NCBI RefSeq assembly: GCF_000024005.1
Contig: NC_013132.1
Location: forward strand, 496,001-560,000
Source of the DNA: Chitinophaga pinensis DSM 2588
GTDB taxonomy: Bacteria; Bacteroidota; Bacteroidia; Chitinophagales; Chitinophagaceae
Length of the DNA: 64,000 nt
Reading direction: 5' to 3'
Positions 17,266 through 25,369 of this stretch are shown here, piece by piece. Position numbers and translations under genes: made by a program. The notes under the pieces were generated by a model. It had not been told where the DNA came from and ran no database searches. It saw only the letters and a program-made list of their open reading frames with translations. Every line of letters starts with the position of its first letter. The first letter of the stretch is position 1.

Positions 17266-17421
17266 ATGAAAAAGCTATTATTCCTGATGGCGGTATGCAG
17301 CATTTTTGCCATTGGCTGCAAAACTGAGCGTACCGGTTGCCCCAACAACAACTACTATTCTGTCAAAAACGGAAAACAGAACAGGTCATCTATCAAACAG
17401 ATGAACGGAAGAGTATTCTGA
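17266..17421 (+). CDS. Short lipoprotein with TGCP motif, first of a tandem pair
   Basis: The 51-residue product begins MKKLLFLMAVCSIFAIGC, a lipoprotein signal peptide with a lipobox ending at C18, and continues KTERTGCPNNNYYS. It shares start context (ACCCTATGAAAA), exact length, lipobox placement and a TGCP motif with the next gene, so the two are paralogues. Mature protein is only about 34 residues, basic and polar. Function unknown. Found directly from the sequence because it is below the usual length cut-off for gene finding. Confidence 0.65.
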   Translation: MKKLLFLMAVCSIFAIGCKTERTGCPNNNYYSVKNGKQNRSSIKQMNGRVF

Positions 17422-17436
17422 TAAATAAGCTACCCT

Positions 17437-17592
17437 ATGAAAAGATTAGTACTCTTTGTACTGGTGCTGTCCCTTATCGGACTATCCGCCTGTCGTACCC
17501 GTAAGACAGGTTGCCCTACGCCCCGCAAAAACTGGGGTGCGGAAAAACTGCTGGACGAAATGAGCGCTCCGAAGAAAAAGAAACGTCGTTGA
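17437..17592 (+). CDS. Short lipoprotein with TGCP motif, second of a tandem pair
   Basis: The 51-residue product begins MKRLVLFVLVLSLIGLSAC with a lipobox at C19 and continues RTRKTGCPTPRKNWGAEKLL, ending in a run of Lys and Arg. The NWGAEKLL segment resembles short conserved lipoproteins of Bacteroidota. It starts 15 bp after the stop of its paralogue and is probably cotranscribed with it and with the carbonic anhydrase-like gene. The very basic C-terminus could contact nucleic acid or lipid A phosphate, but nothing decides this. Confidence 0.65.
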   Translation: MKRLVLFVLVLSLIGLSACRTRKTGCPTPRKNWGAEKLLDEMSAPKKKKRR

Positions 17593-17704
17593 CAGCAGCA
17601 AGTATCTGTACAGATAATTAAAATATATAATTTGACATAAGCAGGTATTTCCACCGGAAGCCTGTTTGGGGGAAGGCTAATACCGGTCGGCAGTCAGTTG
17701 CAGG

Positions 17705-18640
17705 TCAGTATTGGTCTTCCTGTATACTTTCCAGGATACTGGCATAGCTGACATAACGCTCAACATCAATTTCGCCTTCATTTACAGCCGCTTTTACGGC
17801 ACATCCGGGCTCATTGATATGGAGACAGTTATTGAACTGACACTCCTGTAGATAGGGCTGCATTTCCAGGAAATAATGGGATAACTCCGGCTTTGTGATA
17901 TCCACAATACCAAACTCACGCACACCCGGTGTATCAATCAATTTGCCGCCATCCGGCAGGTCGTACATTTCTGCATAGGTAGTCGTGTGTAAACCTTTTC
18001 CGCTCCATCCGCTCACTGCTGTAGTACGGAGATCCAGTCCCGGTAACAAACGGTTGATCAGGGATGATTTACCTACACCGGAATGGCCTGACATCAGGGT
18101 GGTTTTATCTTTCATCTCCGCTTTCAGGAGATCAATACCATCAGTGGTTTCTGCAGATACTAATAATACCTTATACCCGATATCTTCATATAAAGCCTGT
18201 AGTTCGGCGAACTTATCCAGGTCTTTTTCTTTATAAATATCCTTCTTATTAAAGACCAGGATCACCGGAATATGATAGGCCGCCGCTGTTACGAGAAACC
18301 TGTCCATAAAGCCGTTTGAGGTACGTGGCTCTTTTACCGTACAGATCAGCATCGCCTGGTCCATATTAGCCGCCACGATGTGTTTCTGGTTCTTCTTATG
18401 CGGAGAACTCCGCACAATATAATTATGTCGTTTGCTAATCTCCGTGATCATTGCATTGTTCGCAGTAGCATCTCCGCCTTCCCGCACGATCTCTACCACA
18501 TCGCCTACGGCAATAGGATTGGTGGAGGTAATATCTTCATCGATTTTTAATACCCCTTTGATACGTGCCTGGAACACTTCCCCTTCGGTTGTTTTTGCTG
18601 TATACCAGCTACCGGTCGATCTGTAAATAGTTGCCTGCAA
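17705..18640 (-). CDS. rsgA: Ribosome small subunit-dependent GTPase RsgA
   Basis: The 311-residue protein matches RsgA: an N-terminal OB-fold (1-75), a circularly permuted GTPase domain with NKKD (131-134) before GHSGVGKS (185-192) and DTPG (236-239), and a C-terminal zinc site formed by C267, C272, H274 and C280. It assists late maturation of the 30S subunit. It starts 36 bp from one arm of an inverted heptad-repeat element that separates it from the Bat-type operon. Confidence 0.95.
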   Translation of the reverse strand: MQATIYRSTGSWYTAKTTEGEVFQARIKGVLKIDEDITSTNPIAVGDVVEIVREGGDATANNAMITEISKRHNYIVRSSPHKKNQKHIVAANMDQAMLICTVKEPRTSNGFMDRFLVTAAAYHIPVILVFNKKDIYKEKDLDKFAELQALYEDIGYKVLLVSAETTDGIDLLKAEMKDKTTLMSGHSGVGKSSLINRLLPGLDLRTTAVSGWSGKGLHTTTYAEMYDLPDGGKLIDTPGVREFGIVDITKPELSHYFLEMQPYLQECQFNNCLHINEPGCAVKAAVNEGEIDVERYVSYASILESIQEDQY

Positions 18641-18676
18641 TGCTTCTTGTAATTATTTAGGGTATAAAGGTAGTTC

Positions 18677-18710
18677 AATTAGGAATTAGGAATTACGAAT
18701 TAGGAATTAT
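18677..18710 (+). repeat. AATTAGG heptad array, left arm of an inverted pair
   Basis: Nearly five tandem copies of AATTAGG (one reads AATTACG). Its near-perfect reverse complement lies at 18866-18898, so the two arrays bound a 222-bp segment like terminal inverted repeats. Two further copies of AATTACG occur at 22994-23007. Confidence 0.85.
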
Positions 18711-18772
18711 TGGCAAATTGTCTCACCTTAAACCTGCTGCCTGTTTAAAAATCTTGACTAGATATCACAAAC

Positions 18773-18812
18773 AGAAAAGGGTGTCTCAGCCCTCGCCAAA
18801 ACACCCTTTTCT
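18773..18812. terminator. Terminator between the Bat-type operon and rsgA
   Basis: AGAAAAGGGTGT (18773-18784) pairs perfectly with ACACCCTTTTCT (18801-18812) around a 16-base loop. T-rich arms allow function on both strands. It lies inside the segment bounded by the AATTAGG arrays. Confidence 0.75.
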
Positions 18813-18865
18813 ATTTATAATAAAAAATACTATTTAATCATTCTCACCAATCTCCGCTGCATTTC

Positions 18866-18898
18866 AATTCCTAATTCTTAATTCCCTAATTCCTAATT
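18866..18898 (-). repeat. AATTAGG heptad array, right arm of an inverted pair
   Basis: The minus strand reads AATTAGG, AATTAGGG, AATTAAG, AATTAGG, AATTG. It differs from the left arm by one inserted G, one substitution and the end. It abuts the stop codon of the batA-like gene by 3 bp. Confidence 0.85.
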
Positions 18899-18901
18899 GT
18901 C

Positions 18902-19912
18902 TTACGGCAGACTTCTGAAGACCGTATATCTCAACACCACCTCCAGCAGTATACATGCCAGCGCCAGCATTGCCAGTGCGAAGAAATGCTCTGCAAAACG
19001 TTTATAAGAGGTAATCTCAACCTTGGTTTTCTCCAGTTTGTCGATCTCTCCGTAGATGTTTTCCAGTTCTTTGTTGCTGGTAGCTCTGAAATATTTACCC
19101 CCTGTTTCAACAGAGATCTTTTTCATTAAAGGTTCGTCCAGCTGTACATCCTGCATCTGCATCTGGATAGAGCCATCCGGCATTGTCATCGGGAATGGCG
19201 CTTTACCAATGGTACCAACACCGATGGTATATACGCGGATCTTAAATGCCTTTGCAATCTCCAGTGCGGTAAGCGGATCTATCAGACCAGTATTGTTCAC
19301 ACCATCCGTCAGGAGGATGATCACTTTACTTTTCGCCTTGCTGGTACGTAAGCGTTCTACAGATGTAGCCAGTCCCATACCGATCGCTGTACCATCCTGC
19401 AGCATACCACTTTTCACCTGTGCGATCTGATTTTTCAGCACACCGTGATCCGTCGTAATAGGACATTGTGTAAAGCTTTCGCCGGAAAAGATCACCAGAC
19501 CGATACGGTCGCTGATACGGCTGTCTACAAAGTTCATAGCTACCCTTTTGGCGGCTTCCAGTCTGTCAGGTTGCAAGTCCTGCGCCAGCATACTACCTGA
19601 TATATCCATCGCCAGCACGATATCAATACCTTCACTGTCGATGCTTTCAGATGTATTACTTGTCTGCGGTCTGGCCAGTGCAACCACCAGTGCTGCAAAA
19701 GCCACTAAACGCAATACCAGCAATAAGGGGCGCAATCTCACCTTCCAGGATACCGGTAAGCCTTTCAATCCCTGCAGGGAAGACATCTCCATAGCAACCT
19801 GTCTGCGTTGCTGCCGGGCAATATACCAGTAGATCATTACCGGTATCAGCACCAGCAATCCGAAGAAGGCGGGATGGGCGAATTCAATATTTTTCCAGAT
19901 CGAAAAATCCAT
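18902..19912 (-). CDS. batA: BatA-like VWA-domain membrane protein
   Basis: The 336-residue protein has two N-terminal membrane helices (about 16-34 and 62-80), a von Willebrand factor A domain (about 97-290) with the MIDAS metal motif D103-I-S105-G-S107, and a C-terminal helix (about 312-330). This is the Bat (Bacteroides aerotolerance) layout. The VWA domain should bind a divalent metal and a protein partner in the periplasm. It is the last gene of a leftward operon with MoxR, DUF58 and a BatD-like protein. The usual following genes (batB and TPR-containing batC) are absent here; an inverted-repeat element lies at that position. Confidence 0.85.
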   Translation of the reverse strand: MDFSIWKNIEFAHPAFFGLLVLIPVMIYWYIARQQRRQVAMEMSSLQGLKGLPVSWKVRLRPLLLVLRLVAFAALVVALARPQTSNTSESIDSEGIDIVLAMDISGSMLAQDLQPDRLEAAKRVAMNFVDSRISDRIGLVIFSGESFTQCPITTDHGVLKNQIAQVKSGMLQDGTAIGMGLATSVERLRTSKAKSKVIILLTDGVNNTGLIDPLTALEIAKAFKIRVYTIGVGTIGKAPFPMTMPDGSIQMQMQDVQLDEPLMKKISVETGGKYFRATSNKELENIYGEIDKLEKTKVEITSYKRFAEHFFALAMLALACILLEVVLRYTVFRSLP

Positions 19913-19946
19913 TTACTGATAATAATTTCTCTTTGCAAGGAGCGGC

Positions 19947-20936
19947 CTACTTCGCAGGCTGCTTTATTTCTTCTTTCCCGTTTTCTGCGGTCGCTGCTTT
20001 CTCTGCTGCCGGTTTCGTCCACTCAACAATCTCCTGCGCCTGTTGCATCGCACTTTCATGCTCTTCCGGAGAAGGCATCAGTTTTGCAAACTTCGCAAGG
20101 TCAGCTACACTTAACAGGTTACGTAACTTGTCGCGCTGCTGGTTCAGAATAGTAACAGGTTTGATATGCTGTAACAGTTCTTCTGTCGTTTGCTCAAGTG
20201 CAGGAATATTAAACTGTTGCTCAAAATAAGCACGCAGAATATCTGTAAGACGGGTATAATACTGTTTGATATCTCCCTGCTGCCATACCTTTTCCGCTTT
20301 CAGCTGCTGCAATTGTTGCAGTGCGATTTCGTAAGGAGGTACAACAGGTGCAACTGGTACGGGTACCACTTTCTTAGGCCGGTTGCGGAAGTATACAAAT
20401 AAGCCGATACCGATCAGCGCTGCGGATATGCCAATGGCAAAATACAACCAGTAATCCCAGAAACTCCAGGCTACGGTACGCAGACCTTTGATCGGTTTAA
20501 AAGCTTTTGTGGTATCAACGCTCACGGTATTGACATCAATGAATAGCGGACCTGTAAAGGCAGAATCCGTGATGTTACCATTATTGACAATGTCAAAACG
20601 CAAAGCCGGAATATCCCATCTGCCTGAGTCAAAACTGGTCAGTACAATGGTTTGTCCCAGTAGCTTTGTGTTGCCCTGTGCGGTAGTATCCAGCGGGGAG
20701 CGGCGTACTACTTCAAAATGTCCGAAGGAATCAGGTATCTGCGGAAACAAGATATCCATACCCTGTGGAGGCATGGTTGCCGAAAGGCGCAGCTGGACCT
20801 GTTCTCCCAAACGGATGCTCTCTGTATCGACTGTAGCCTTTACTTCACCCTGCTGTGCGAAGGAAGCAAATGGCGCCAGGATAAATCCAAGCAGAAAAAA
20901 TAAAATAAGACGTTTAACTATAATCAGTTTAGCCAT
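19947..20936 (-). CDS. BatD-like membrane-anchored protein of the Bat operon
   Basis: The 329-residue protein has a signal peptide (to about residue 28, ending FASFAQ), a periplasmic beta-rich region beginning EVKATVDTESIRLGEQVQLRL, a membrane helix at about 168-187 and a cytosolic domain rich in Gln and Lys. The periplasmic start resembles the N-terminal beta-sandwich of BatD-type oxygen-tolerance proteins. It lies between DUF58 and batA (26 bp and 34 bp gaps), so it probably joins a MoxR-associated membrane complex. The role is inferred from the operon. Confidence 0.75.
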   Translation of the reverse strand: MAKLIIVKRLILFFLLGFILAPFASFAQQGEVKATVDTESIRLGEQVQLRLSATMPPQGMDILFPQIPDSFGHFEVVRRSPLDTTAQGNTKLLGQTIVLTSFDSGRWDIPALRFDIVNNGNITDSAFTGPLFIDVNTVSVDTTKAFKPIKGLRTVAWSFWDYWLYFAIGISAALIGIGLFVYFRNRPKKVVPVPVAPVVPPYEIALQQLQQLKAEKVWQQGDIKQYYTRLTDILRAYFEQQFNIPALEQTTEELLQHIKPVTILNQQRDKLRNLLSVADLAKFAKLMPSPEEHESAMQQAQEIVEWTKPAAEKAATAENGKEEIKQPAK

Positions 20937-20962
20937 GTTAATACTTGCTCAGCTTTAGACTA

Positions 20963-21826
20963 TCACCTGTTTACGAAAAAGTTCTGCAAGGCTTTTACAT
21001 AATCTTCATCGGTACGGATACTGATAAGATCTGCGCCGCTTTTCTTGAATGAATTGCGGCAATATTGCACGTGCTGATTGAACTGTTGGGTGTAATACTG
21101 CTGTACCTGCTTGTCGGAGGAATCCACCCACTGACGCTCGCCTGTTTCCAGGTCATTCATCTGGATCAATCCTACAGAAGGCAATTCCTTATCACGCTGG
21201 TCATATACATGTATACCGACCATGTCATGTCTCTTTGATGCAATGTTCAGCGCATCCTGGTAACTGCCGGTCAGGAAGTCACTCATAAGGAACACGATGC
21301 TTCTTTTCTTGGTCGCGTTATTAAAGAAGCGCAATGTTTCTTTAATATTCGTGCCCTTGCGTTTTGGTTCGAAAGAGATCAGTTCACGGATGATAAACAG
21401 GATATGCGATTTCCCTTTTTTAGGGGGTATATATTTCTCAACACCGTCGCTAAAAAAGATCACACCTACCTTATCATTGTTGTTGATAGCAGAAAACGCC
21501 AGTACGGCACACAATTCAGTGATCATGTTCCGTTTATTCTGTTTGGAGGTGCCGAAGACGGAGCTTTCGCTCACATCCACCATCAGCATCAATGTCAGTT
21601 CACGTTCTTCTTCAAATACCTTTACAAACGGGTGATTGAAACGCGCAGTCACATTCCAGTCAATAGACCGGATATCATCTCCGAACTGGTATTCCCTTAC
21701 TTCGCTGAATGACATACCACGGCCTTTGAAAGCACTGTGATACTCACCTGAGAAGATGTGGTTGGAAAGGCCTCTGGTTTTTATTTCCAGCCTCCTTACC
21801 CTTTTTAATATTTCCGCAGTATCCAC
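20963..21826 (-). CDS. DUF58-domain protein of the MoxR/Bat operon
   Basis: The 287-residue protein contains the DUF58 signature GRGMSFSEVREYQFGDDIRSIDWNVTAR (residues about 36-62) and a following MVDVSESSVFG segment that resembles a VWA metal site (DxSxS). No membrane helices are seen, so it is cytosolic, unlike longer DUF58 proteins. DUF58 proteins occur next to MoxR ATPases and are thought to be their clients or adaptors. It is 53 bp downstream of moxR and 26 bp upstream of the BatD-like gene. Confidence 0.9.
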   Translation of the reverse strand: MDTAEILKRVRRLEIKTRGLSNHIFSGEYHSAFKGRGMSFSEVREYQFGDDIRSIDWNVTARFNHPFVKVFEEERELTLMLMVDVSESSVFGTSKQNKRNMITELCAVLAFSAINNNDKVGVIFFSDGVEKYIPPKKGKSHILFIIRELISFEPKRKGTNIKETLRFFNNATKKRSIVFLMSDFLTGSYQDALNIASKRHDMVGIHVYDQRDKELPSVGLIQMNDLETGERQWVDSSDKQVQQYYTQQFNQHVQYCRNSFKKSGADLISIRTDEDYVKALQNFFVNR

Positions 21827-21879
21827 CGGTAATGATTAAAATGAATAATGATTACTACTCCCGACTTTAGCTATAAAGA

Positions 21880-22881
21880 TCAAGGTACTTCTACCGCATT
21901 CAGAATTTCACTGAGGATATTTTCGCTTGTTACATTCTCTGCTTCTGCCTCATAGGTAAGACCTACACGGTGACGCATTACATCAAAGCAGATGCTGCGT
22001 ACGTCTTCAGGAATTACATATCCTCTGCGTTTGGTGAATGCGTATGCTTTTGCTGCCAGTGCCAGGTTGATACTGGCCCTTGGAGAACCACCATAAGAGA
22101 TCAGTGGCTTCAGCTTCTGCAGTTTATAATCTTCCGGATTACGGGTCGCAAAAACGATATCGATGATATAGCGTTCTATTTTCTCATCCATGTACACTTC
22201 ACGCACCAGTTTACGCGCCTCCAGGATATCAGATGGCTGTACTACTGGATTGATCTGTACGGAAGCCTGTGGATTCAGGTTCTGACGGATGATATGACGC
22301 TCTTCTTCTTTCGTTGGATAACCGATGGTCACTTTCAGCATAAAACGGTCTACCTGTGCTTCCGGCAGCATATAGGTACCTTCCTGTTCTATCGGGTTCT
22401 GGGTAGCCAGTACCAGGAACGGATCGTCCAGTTTGAAAGTGGTATCACCGATAGTGATCTGTCTTTCCTGCATCGCTTCCAGCAGCGCACTCTGCACCTT
22501 TGCCGGGGCACGGTTGATCTCATCCGCCAGGATAAAGTTGGCGAAGATAGGACCACGGCGTACCACGAACTCATTCTTCTGCTGATTAAATAACATAGTA
22601 CCTATCACGTCAGCCGGCAAGAGGTCCGGTGTGAACTGAATACGACTGAATTTCGCATTGATAGCAGAGGAAAGGGATTTGATGGATAGTGTTTTCGCCA
22701 GACCAGGCACACCTTCCAGCAATACGTGACCACCTGCCAGCAAGCCGATAAGCAACCTTTCTACCATGTAACGCTGACCAACGATCACCTTACTCAGCTC
22801 CAGGTTCAGCAGGTCCACAAATGCGCTGGCCTGATGGATCTTTTCGTTCAATTGACGGATATCATACGATGTATTCTCCAT
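21880..22881 (-). CDS. MoxR-family AAA+ ATPase
   Basis: This 333-residue AAA+ ATPase has Walker A GVPGLAKT at 57-64, Walker B followed by the MoxR-typical stretch LADEINRAPAKVQSALLEAM, and sensor 1 in ATQNPIEQEGTY. MoxR ATPases act as chaperone-like motors that activate or assemble VWA-domain partners. It heads the leftward operon with DUF58, BatD-like and BatA-like genes, matching that role. The promoter should lie in the 313-bp gap before the divergent gene at 23195. Confidence 0.95.
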   Translation of the reverse strand: MENTSYDIRQLNEKIHQASAFVDLLNLELSKVIVGQRYMVERLLIGLLAGGHVLLEGVPGLAKTLSIKSLSSAINAKFSRIQFTPDLLPADVIGTMLFNQQKNEFVVRRGPIFANFILADEINRAPAKVQSALLEAMQERQITIGDTTFKLDDPFLVLATQNPIEQEGTYMLPEAQVDRFMLKVTIGYPTKEEERHIIRQNLNPQASVQINPVVQPSDILEARKLVREVYMDEKIERYIIDIVFATRNPEDYKLQKLKPLISYGGSPRASINLALAAKAYAFTKRRGYVIPEDVRSICFDVMRHRVGLTYEAEAENVTSENILSEILNAVEVP

Positions 22882-23194
22882 GCTTATATATGATTTACAA
22901 GTTTGCTAAAGTAAACATTCCGCGGGTAAAAGCCCGCGCCACGCGCAGTTTTTGCCCGTTAAAATGCTGTTAATAATAACATTATAAATGACAAATTACG
23001 AATTACGTCTATGATTATCAGGATACTCAGGTTTTTCCAGGTGTGCCTATATCAGAAAATGGTCATTCATAAGTCTCACTAACTCATGCGACCAAATTAA
23101 TAAAGCCTGAGCATATTTATATCATCTTTTTTTATAACGTACATTTGCAGCTATAACTTCTCCATACGGAGCTCATAATTAAATATTTAGAAAG
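22882..23194. other. Intergenic region between moxR and a conserved hypothetical gene
   Basis: No gene is seen in these 313 bp. They hold the divergent promoters of the two flanking genes, a double AATTACG heptad at 22994-23007 related to the element beside batA, and a candidate -7 element TACATTTG at 23140-23147 for the rightward gene. The T-run before it is AT-rich. Confidence 0.6.
23140..23147 (+). promoter_or_regulatory. Putative -7 promoter element for the gene at 23195
   Basis: TACATTTG matches TAnnTTTG exactly and lies 47 bp before the ATG. TTTA, not TTTG, stands 20 bases upstream, so the -33 element is imperfect. Confidence 0.4.
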
Positions 23195-23536
23195 ATGCAG
23201 GAAGATTTCGCGCAGCAATGGAAACGGGTGGAGGATATGCTTACAGAACGTTTTGGTAAAAAACCCAATATGGAGGCTATCCTCTTTTTAATAGGTATCC
23301 AGGAGCTGAACCACATAAAAAAGAAATTCACCAAGGAACAGAAACAGGACCTCATGCATGTGGCCACCTGTACCCTGTTGAGCCAGAGCGGCTATTTTGA
23401 AGTAGAAGGCCGCGATAAGGATGGCTGGCCGCATTTCAAGGAGGTACAACCAGTTCCTAAAATGAATATGCTTGAACAGGAAAGATTTTTACAGGAGCAT
23501 ATTATTGCATACTTTGACGATCTTGAGGGGCGCTAA
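23195..23536 (+). CDS. Conserved hypothetical protein, 113 aa
   Basis: The soluble, acidic and basic-mixed product starts MQEDFAQQWKRVEDMLTERFGKKPNMEAILFLIGIQELNH and contains a Lys-rich helix (KKKFTKEQKQDLMHVATC) and the segment GYFEVEGRDKDGWPHF. It looks all-alpha with a conserved tail; it resembles small Bacteroidota proteins of unknown function. The gene has its own putative promoter and a GC-rich hairpin over its stop codon (23525-23548). No function is proposed. Confidence 0.7.
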   Translation: MQEDFAQQWKRVEDMLTERFGKKPNMEAILFLIGIQELNHIKKKFTKEQKQDLMHVATCTLLSQSGYFEVEGRDKDGWPHFKEVQPVPKMNMLEQERFLQEHIIAYFDDLEGR

Positions 23537-23548
23537 ACGGCGCTCCTC
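23525..23548 (+). terminator. GC-rich hairpin overlapping the end of the gene at 23195
   Basis: GAGGGGCGC pairs with GCGCTCCTC (one G-T pair). Only a weak T tract follows, so it may be an RNA-stabilising stem and not a strong terminator. Confidence 0.45.
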
Positions 23549-23759
23549 CCTTAAAAGACGGCCATTGCAACTTATCCCCCCATACGCACGCCCTTTTTCC
23601 GCCGATCTTCATAATACGGCCCGGCATTTGGGAACATAATCACAACATAAAACGTTTTTATGAGCGAAAGGAGTTTTGCAACCCGGACAAGATAACTTTT
23701 TCATGGACCCGCATTCTCTCAACCAGGCGGTTCATCAAAAAAATCCATAAAACACCTGC

Positions 23760-24419
23760 ATGAAAAAACATTTACTACTACTATTCTTGTTATTCTCAGT
23801 CGGCACAGCCATGGCAAAAAACCGGAAAGTAAAAGTGATTACACCCTATGGCACCATGATCATCAAACTGTATGATCAGACCCCATTGCATAGAGACAAC
23901 TTCATCAAACTGGTAAAGGCTCACTTTTACGATAGTACCCTTTTTCACCGGGTCATCAATACCTTCATGATACAAGGTGGAGACCCTGAATCCAAACATG
24001 CACAAGCTGGTGCGCAATTGGGTAACGGTGACGTGGGTTATACCGTTCCGGCCGAGTTCCAGCTGGACCTGTTTCATGCGAAAGGCGCACTGGCAGCTGC
24101 GCGTGACGACAATCCGGCTAAAGCCAGTTCCGGTTGTCAGTTTTACATTGTACAGGGAAAGAAATGGACAGACGAACAACTTGACAATCTCGAAAAAAAC
24201 CGCCTTGGCGGCCGAAAGATACCTGTCGATCAAAGGGAATACTATAAGCAATATGGCGGTACGCCACAACTGGACCAGAGCTACACTGTTTTCGGACAGG
24301 TAGTGAAAGGACTGGATGTGATCGATAAGATCGCTACCCTCAAAACGGACGCGAATAATCGTCCGGCAACAGATGTTCCCATGAAGATAAGGCTGATACA
24401 CAAGTTCCTTTTCTTCTAG
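23760..24419 (+). CDS. Peptidylprolyl cis-trans isomerase, cyclophilin type, exported
   Basis: The 219-residue protein has a signal peptide (cleavage after about residue 19, AMA) and cyclophilin motifs: FHRVI followed by MIQGGDP, SSGCQFYIVQG and YTVFGQVVKGLDVIDKIA. An insertion of about 35 residues (WTDEQLDNLEKNRLGG onwards) between the last two motifs is seen in Bacteroidota cyclophilins. It should speed proline isomerisation during protein folding in the periplasm. It stands alone, 54 bp before gcvH. Confidence 0.9.
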   Translation: MKKHLLLLFLLFSVGTAMAKNRKVKVITPYGTMIIKLYDQTPLHRDNFIKLVKAHFYDSTLFHRVINTFMIQGGDPESKHAQAGAQLGNGDVGYTVPAEFQLDLFHAKGALAAARDDNPAKASSGCQFYIVQGKKWTDEQLDNLEKNRLGGRKIPVDQREYYKQYGGTPQLDQSYTVFGQVVKGLDVIDKIATLKTDANNRPATDVPMKIRLIHKFLFF

Positions 24420-24473
24420 GCTAAATATTCAATCGGAATTTCATTAATTTTACCGCTTAAAATCAAACTTGCC

Positions 24474-24854
24474 ATGAATTTTCCATCAGAGCTGCGTTAC
24501 ACAAAAGACCATGAATGGGTATTACTTGAAGGTAATACAGCAACTATCGGAATCACTGAATTCGCACAACGCGAATTAGGCGATATCGTATTTGTAGACA
24601 TTCCTACCGTAGGTAAAGCCCTTGAAGCCGAAGAAGTTTTCGGTACAGTAGAAGCTGTGAAAACCGTTTCTGACCTGTTCCTGCCGGTTGCAGGTACCAT
24701 CAATGAAGTTAATGAAGAACTGGAAGGTTCTCCTGAACTGGTTAACCAGGAACCATACGGAGATGGCTGGATGGTAAAAATGACTGTTAAGAACCCGGCT
24801 GACGTAGATGGTCTGCTTACTGCAGAAGCTTATGCGTCTCTGGTTGCTGAATAA
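24474..24854 (+). CDS. gcvH: Glycine cleavage system H protein
   Basis: The 126-residue protein has the standard GcvH start ([10 protein letters not shown]) and the lipoylation site K63 in [11 protein letters not shown] protein shuttles the aminomethyl group between P, T and L proteins through its lipoyl arm. No gcvP or gcvT gene is in the window, as is common in Bacteroidota. It is followed by a long hairpin of repeated AAGGTTATAA units (24912-24958) before the VanZ-like gene. Confidence 0.95.
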   Translation: MNFPSELRYTKDHEWVLLEGNTATIGITEFAQRELGDIVFVDIPTVGKALEAEEVFGTVEAVKTVSDLFLPVAGTINEVNEELEGSPELVNQEPYGDGWMVKMTVKNPADVDGLLTAEAYASLVAE

Positions 24855-24911
24855 TTCATTCGCACTCCACACGATATTTTAATAAAAGGTTAAAAAGGGT
24901 ATAACCCCGCA

Positions 24912-24958
24912 AAGTTTAAGGTTATAAGGTTGGTAACAACTTTATAACCTTATAACTT
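24912..24958. repeat. Long hairpin of AAGGTTATAA-type units between gcvH and the VanZ-like gene
   Basis: About 20 bp of nearly continuous pairing (24912-24932 with 24937-24958) close on a GTAA loop with one bulge and one wobble. The arms contain AAGGTTATAA and its complement. No T-run follows, so it is better described as a palindromic repeat than a terminator. It ends 18 bp before the VanZ-like start. Confidence 0.7.
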
Positions 24959-24976
24959 TACGGACTAAATTTTGTC

Positions 24977-25369
24977 ATGGTGCCAGCAATGAGACTTTTC
25001 CGATATTACCTGCCAGCAACAGTCTGGATATTACTGGTACTGTATCTGTGTACGCTTCCGGGAGACGATCTGCCGTCCAATCCCTTCTTTGAGAAGATTC
25101 ATCTGGACAAGATAGTACACATCGGATTATTTGGAGGAACTGTATTCTTCCTGTGTCTTGGCGTATACCTGCAAAAGAGAATCATATCGAAATTCACGCT
25201 GACGATTATCGCCATTTCAGCGGCATTTTATGGCCTCGCAATTGAATATATTCAGAAATATTTCGCTGTTCACCGCAGCTTTGATATGAGCGATGTCGCT
25301 GCTGACATAGTAGGCGCCGTCACAGGTATCATTGCTTTTAACCTGGTAAGGAAATGGTGGCTCAAGTAG
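24977..25369 (+). CDS. VanZ-like family membrane protein
   Basis: The 130-residue protein has about four membrane helices. The VanZ-like features are STLPG-type TLPGDDLP after helix 1, KIVHIGLFGG at about 45-54, and the conserved terminal region AIEYIQKYF followed by FDMSDVAADIVGAVTG. The physiological role of short VanZ-like proteins is not known; resistance to glycopeptides is not implied. A second in-frame ATG at 24989 is an alternative start. It converges with the CDF gene, overlapping it by 8 bp. Confidence 0.8.
   Translation: MVPAMRLFRYYLPATVWILLVLYLCTLPGDDLPSNPFFEKIHLDKIVHIGLFGGTVFFLCLGVYLQKRIISKFTLTIIAISAAFYGLAIEYIQKYFAVHRSFDMSDVAADIVGAVTGIIAFNLVRKWWLK

Noticed and set aside
24977..25369. 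Glycopeptide resistance determinant from the VanZ similarity
   Set aside because: VanZ-like proteins are widespread without resistance; no other van genes are present.
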